Source: Bisporella sp. PMI_857
Lineage: Eukaryota > Ascomycota > Leotiomycetes > Helotiales > Helotiaceae
Length of the DNA stretch: 64,000 bases
NCBI GenBank assembly: GCA_021307315.1
Contig: JAJSPD010000129.1
Location: forward strand, 1 to 64,000
Direction of reading: 5' to 3'
Part shown: positions 59,727 through 64,000 of the stretch, piece after piece
How the letters are laid out: each line of letters begins with the position of its first letter
Numbering within the stretch: position 1 is the first letter of the stretch
Program-made: the position numbers and the translations under genes
The notes under the pieces: generated by a model
The model's database searches: none
What the model was told of the DNA's origin: nothing
What the model saw: the letters and a program-made list of their open reading frames with translations, nothing else

Positions 59727-61001
59727 CGACATGTACAAACAGGCTCGAGCTCAAAACACTTCCGACGTGTCTATGGAGTGTATGACAATGGAGTTGCACG
59801 AGTTGCCATGAAAGGAAAACTAGAGCTTCTTACAAGAGACAACCCACAGCTTCATTCATGCTTCGTCTCTACCAGGCCGAAACTAATGTCTCCAAGTCAG
59901 TTGTCTGGATCCAGAAGCTGGATGACCTTCACCATCTTCATCCTAGTGAGCGGGAGGATATGCAAGAAAGAGAGTTTGAATCCTTCTGCGACATAGCTGT
60001 CATAGCAGGCTTTGTTCAGTCTTTGTCGGCTAAGCTCCACTTGCCTTCTATAAACGCTAAGAAGGGGCAAATGTATGTCTCAAAATCGAAGGAGTTGGCG
60101 GCTGAGCTTGATGCTCTGAAAGCAGACGTTGATCCATCTGATTTCACCATTCCAATCGACAATCTCTTAGAGCCTGGCATGACTACGGGAGCTTTGGAAC
60201 GCACTAGAAAAGTTTATTGTTGACAAAACGGGAACCAAAATGGGATTTCTCTATCAGGATCTAATCGAAATGTGCGTTTCGAATATCCGAGAATTCTTCT
60301 TGCGACAAAGGACAAGAGCTGAGTTTATACCATTAACCACAATTGTCGAATCTTCCACCCCTGAAGTACGAGTGCGGCAGCGAAGACAAAAAGACAAGAC
60401 CCGCCCAACATGCTCAAGTTCTTATGACATCGCCCTCCCGCCACCTTCAACGCAATCTGAGACCCAGACACCACCACCTGTCTTCAAAGTCAAAGCGAAA
60501 ACTATCGAAGTCTTTTCAACTCTGTTCTCCAAATCTGCGGCAAGGGGTTCAATCACCTGGCTATCTTTCGAGGCGGCAATGGCGGGCTTGAAGTTCTCTG
60601 TTATCCCAAAGTTTGGATCAGTCTTTAGGTTTTGTCCGGCTCAGGGCATGGGCGTGCAAAAGTCGTTAACGCTGCATAGGCCGCACAAAGCTAAGATTGA
60701 GGGTCATTTGTTACTTATATTCACTAGTCGGTTGAGGAGTGTCTATGGCTGGGACGAGGAAAGTTTTGAAGCTGCCGAGGGAAAGTGAGAAGCTAGGGCA
60801 TGTGCGTTTGCTCTGGGGTGTATGCCTATAAGTCAGTGTCTTCTGTAGGCCAGTTTCTCCGACAGTTCCACTAGCTCATATTTATCACTTGTTCGTGGAG
60901 TTAGAGTTCATTTTAATCATGTCTTGTACGGCATATTCTTACACTAATCCCGTGCACTCATGCAAAGCAACCCCAAACTCCCACTCCGCCTCCTTCATTT
61001 T

Positions 61002-62298
61002 CTATGTAGTCAACCCAGCCGCTATCCTCGGCCATCGAACAACCTCCGCCCACTCCGCCCCTAGCACCTCTGCCACCCTCTCAATAACCCCCTTTCCTAA
61101 CCCCTGCAACCACCACACATTATCATGCCTATGTAACAATACCGCGAAATGTGCCAAAATTGCCAAAGCGCTTGGATGTCCCCTCCCCAACAGCCCAAAA
61201 TACTCATCGCTAATAGTAATTGTCCAAATCAGCTCCGCGCCTATTGTAAATCGATCCGTGCTCTCTGTATCAACTGTCGTTGCGAATGTAGAGCGGAGCA
61301 GAGCTATAGCTTCAATGAAGACCTCGCGCTCCGCATAGGCAGTGGAGAGCGACGTGGAGGTAGAGAACACAGAGCATGCGATTTCAAGACGCTGAAGAGA
61401 TTCGAGGCCCGGGTATGTCATAGGCTGTTCAGGCAATTTCTGTGTTGTGACTTGCAGCAGTGGCGTGATGGTACTGCTCGTATAAATATCCAGCGAAGGC
61501 AACAGCAGACTATTAACACTCCGCAACAATGACAATGCGCCCAAGAACGCGGCAATAACATCCTGTTCCTGCTCCGGAATCGTGGGCCCACTGGTAAAGA
61601 ACGCTGCTATCGTGATTGAATGTATCGGCAATAGACACGAGAACGCTAATATAGCGTCGAATGTCTCGGCGTTGATTTTCTGGAGGGCTTTGCGGAAATT
61701 AGATAGCCCGATATTTTGATGTGTAGAAGCTTTCACCATGTAATCTATTGACGCAGGCCCTGGTTTCAGATAGGCTAGATGGAGAGCAGAGAGCGCAAGG
61801 ATCCCACGGAGCAGGAACTTGTGCTGGAGGCCGAGTGTGACGATCGTGGTTTGCCAGATTTTCTGTTCAGATGGCACGTTACTCATTGTTAGGTAGGTGG
61901 AAGTTGAAAAATGGTGCAGAAGTTCTAGGTCCGAGGTGTTGATGTCAGTTTCTTCTGATGAGGTTGGACTTGAACTCTGTATACTGCCTGGACGGGTATT
62001 TCTGTCTTCCGAAACGCTTCGGCTCCGGAAGCGAGAGGCAGCTGATGGGGGTCGGCAGCTGCAGTGGTGGAGGCTGTTTGGTGGTTTCTTGTTGGACGAG
62101 GGGAGAGGATATTGGCAAACAAGCTCGAATTCTGTACAATTCGTGCAGATGGGATGCTCTTCTCCACACTAGGAGATATCAGTAACACGTGCCTCTTCTG
62201 CCAAGTCATAGGAGGATTTGATGAGTTACCTTGATGTGGCGACTCTTGCAGGACAAGCATCCAGTGCGGCTTTTCCTGTGTGGTTTTCTAGAAGACAT
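61002..62298 (-). CDS. Zn2Cys6 transcription factor, UPC2-like
   Basis: Exons complement(61002..62168, 62230..62298) encode 411 aa. MSSRKPHRKSRTGCLSCKSR followed across the intron by CGEEHPICTNC and VCQYP gives the complete six-cysteine cluster. A Ser-rich linker is followed by HKFLLRGILALSALHLAYLK and helical domain sequence. The 61-nt intron interrupts the zinc cluster between Lys and Cys, exactly where the partial factor at the left end of the window is split, so the two belong to the same family. It lies just downstream, on the same strand, of a PDR-type ABC transporter gene. Targets are unknown; the UPC2 group regulates sterol and drug-response genes in yeasts. Confidence 0.88.
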
Positions 62299-63110
62299 GA
62301 TCGTTTCGATATCCAAAGCAAAATGGCACACCCGGTTGACATGTAAGGCTACGTTTTCTGAAGGTAACCTTTTAAAGTTTTATGCGAAAGCCTCGCCTTT
62401 CTCTCACCGCCTTCCCTGTGACATTAATCGCTTGTCCCTGCTTGTAGGTGGGGACTCCACGGATTTCGGGAGTCCGGGCGGGTGTCCAATCTAATCGCCC
62501 GAGCAGTTTTATTCACGGGTTAGTCATCCACAATCAAATATAGAGACATAGGCACAGTGATTAAACTCAAAAAAGAGGTATGAAGTCGAAGATTTATTAA
62601 GCTTGTAAAATCATAGCCGCCTACTATTATTCGCTGGTTTGTGTTTGGAGTGCATGCTAGCTGATATGATAGGCTGGGAACTTTCAAACTGCTTGGTTCC
62701 AAACTTATCACCTGGATTCATAAGGCTCAAAACGCTAACACACTCTGAGATCAAGCTATGGGTCCCGGATTAGATGCATATGGTTCTAGATCAGGTAGCG
62801 GAACAAAAGATAAAGCTTATCGCGGCTGCAATCCTGCTAAGTACATCAAATAAGGCAAATTTGAGTAAAGGTCTGATCTAGGGAAATATTGTTTGTGCAA
62901 GCCGGTTGCTCTATTGTGCGAATCTAAGAGGTGGAATATAGTAATCTATCAAGGTAATTAATGAGACAAACAAAGGAAAATCTAGACATCTTCATGCAAT
63001 GTTAAGAATGAGAGAGCGGATAACGATCCAGAAACATAACCATAACAAATAACAGCAACGTGCCTTTGGCTTAGCATTTGAGACCCAAAATTCCCTCAAA
63101 CCCACGGTAG
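62299..63110. other. Intergenic, C6 factor promoter / ABC gene 3' flank
   Basis: 812 bp, AT-rich in its second half, with no supported gene. Confidence 0.45.
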
Positions 63111-64000
63111 CTAATGAAGCTCCTCAACAACACTCGGCGAAAAGGACTCCAACGGCTTCCTCCACTTCCACTCCTTTGGCACCCTCGCAACCCAATACAG
63201 AAAAACTGCCATTCCCGCGTTAAAAACGACATATACCCACAAGAGCCCCACGTTCCTCCATCTCTGCCCATAAAAACTATTCACACTCGCCAGTAGCGCG
63301 TTCGTGTTGGCCACTGCGCAATATTGACACTGTGATGTTGCATCGGGGTTAAGGAGACTGCCGCCAGCAACGGACATGAAGGCCGAGAGATACTGGGAGC
63401 AGGTTTGGCCGGGTGGCGAATCGAGCCTTATGAGTTCGAGTGGGGAGCAGGTTACTGACGCGTTAGCGAGGCCGGTAGAGAGGAGGGCGGAGATGAGGTA
63501 TGTGAAAGGGGAGACGCGATACATAAAGAGCCAGAAGCCGGGAAGGTCTGCGAAATGTACCAAAACGCTGTAATCCAAAAATTAGTCACTGCACCATCAT
63601 TGCGATATTGTTGTGTAAGATTCCATGTTGAGAGGTGTTGGTTGGTGCTTACCCGGAAAAAATCAAACTCATGGAAAATAGTATGACGGCAATAATTGCC
63701 CCGATTTCAGCGGTCTCGACACCGGCGACAACCATGCTGGTAAATGTGGCTCCAAACATTAAAAATGTCCACATGATGAAGAACATCAAACCACCACGTT
63801 GACTCACGGTGCCAGTCTGCGCTGCATTCTCCTGCAAGCCGATTGGATAGTACATGCAGACAAAGATTATCAGTGCCGCTAAAGAATTCCACAGGATTTC
63901 CACGAAAAGATTTCCGAACAGGAACGCGGTCCAGGTGTATGTTTTAGCTGGGCGTTCTCGCGCTTCATAGAGATCTCGTTGCGTGATGAAGTTCGGCATT
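63111..64000 (-). CDS. PDR-type (ABC-G) ABC transporter, C-terminal part only
   Basis: Exons complement(63111..63567, 63653..64000); the 5' part lies beyond the window. ITQRDLYEARERPAKTYTWT is the classic PDR-family motif before the second membrane domain. Membrane helices, FADLPGFWLFMYRVSPFTYL and a cysteine-containing extracellular loop (CSQYLSAFMSVAGG, CQYC) follow, ending with the short cytosolic tail VVEELH. Such pumps export azoles, phytoalexins and other lipophilic compounds. The 85-nt intron lies between SLIFSG and VLVHFADLPG. Neither nucleotide-binding domain is in view, so activity cannot be judged. Confidence 0.9.

Larger units (their letters stand above)
58474..60788 (+). pseudogene. 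Decayed fungal gene interrupted by a MITE
   Basis: Left of the element the plus strand reads ELVQDEKGRIMPHLTDKCIS and on to VSHGVWPVQKLFK, with one in-frame TAG at about 58597. Right of it the same frame resumes KRHVQTGSSSKHFRRVYGVY when one target-site copy is removed. Two frame changes follow. One is near 59855, after which the frame opens MLRLYQAETNVSKSVVWIQK. The other is near 60200, between TTGALER and a neighbouring frame reading ALEKFIVDKTGTKMGFLYQD. The last frame ends at 60786-60788. The protein resembles a conserved fungal family whose function I cannot name. Stop, shifts and insertion together make it a clear pseudogene. Confidence 0.75.

Noticed and set aside
1..64000. tRNA, rRNA and secondary-metabolite core (PKS/NRPS) genes
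   Set aside because: Looked for B-box-like motifs and for core synthase motifs by eye and found none that could be supported.

Overview
The window is fungal nuclear DNA. Nearly every gene is split by introns of about 45-60 nt with GT..AG ends and CTAAC/CTRAY-like branch sites. Gene families such as Zn2Cys6 regulators, RTA1, PDR-type ABC transporters, Clr5 and DUF7730 proteins point to a filamentous ascomycete (Pezizomycotina; Leotiomycetes is a guess from protein style only). I re-derived exon structures by hand from splice motifs, reading-frame phase and family conservation.

Layout. 1-11105: a partial UPC2-like Zn2Cys6 regulator divergent from an RTA1-like membrane protein; an eroded reading frame; an NAD(P)-dependent epimerase/reductase; a Ctr copper transporter; and a mitochondrial PPR-type protein. 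12292-40851: the main system, an unbroken cluster for nicotinate (vitamin B3) catabolism corresponding to the hxn regulon of Aspergillus nidulans. In order it holds a molybdenum-cofactor sulfurase (hxB-like, carrying one frameshift), the regulator hxnR, the OYE-type reductase hxnT, the molybdo-hydroxylase hxnS, the FAD monooxygenase hxnX, the Fe(II)/2-oxoglutarate oxygenase hxnY, an MFS transporter (hxnZ-like), the phenol-hydroxylase-type monooxygenase hxnV, the cyclic-imidase-like hxnM, the SDR hxnW and the amidase hxnN. An OPT-family transporter follows at once (41760-44630).

How it fits together. HxnZ would import substrate. HxnS, a xanthine-dehydrogenase paralogue, hydroxylates nicotinate to 6-hydroxynicotinate and needs a sulfurated Mo cofactor, which explains the sulfurase next door. 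HxnX, HxnV, HxnT, HxnY and HxnW oxidise and reduce the ring products. HxnM opens a cyclic imide and HxnN releases ammonium. HxnR is the pathway activator, and the divergent promoters carry clusters of HGATAR sites as expected for AreA-type nitrogen control.

45671-64000: a DUF7730 protein with a probable frameshift, a GFA/CENP-V-domain gene on the minus strand, an orphan multi-exon gene, an intronless GH43 glycosidase, a Clr5-domain protein, a decayed gene interrupted by a 1008-bp hAT-like MITE with a perfect 8-bp target duplication, a second UPC2-like Zn2Cys6 regulator, and the 3' end of a PDR-type ABC transporter running off the window.
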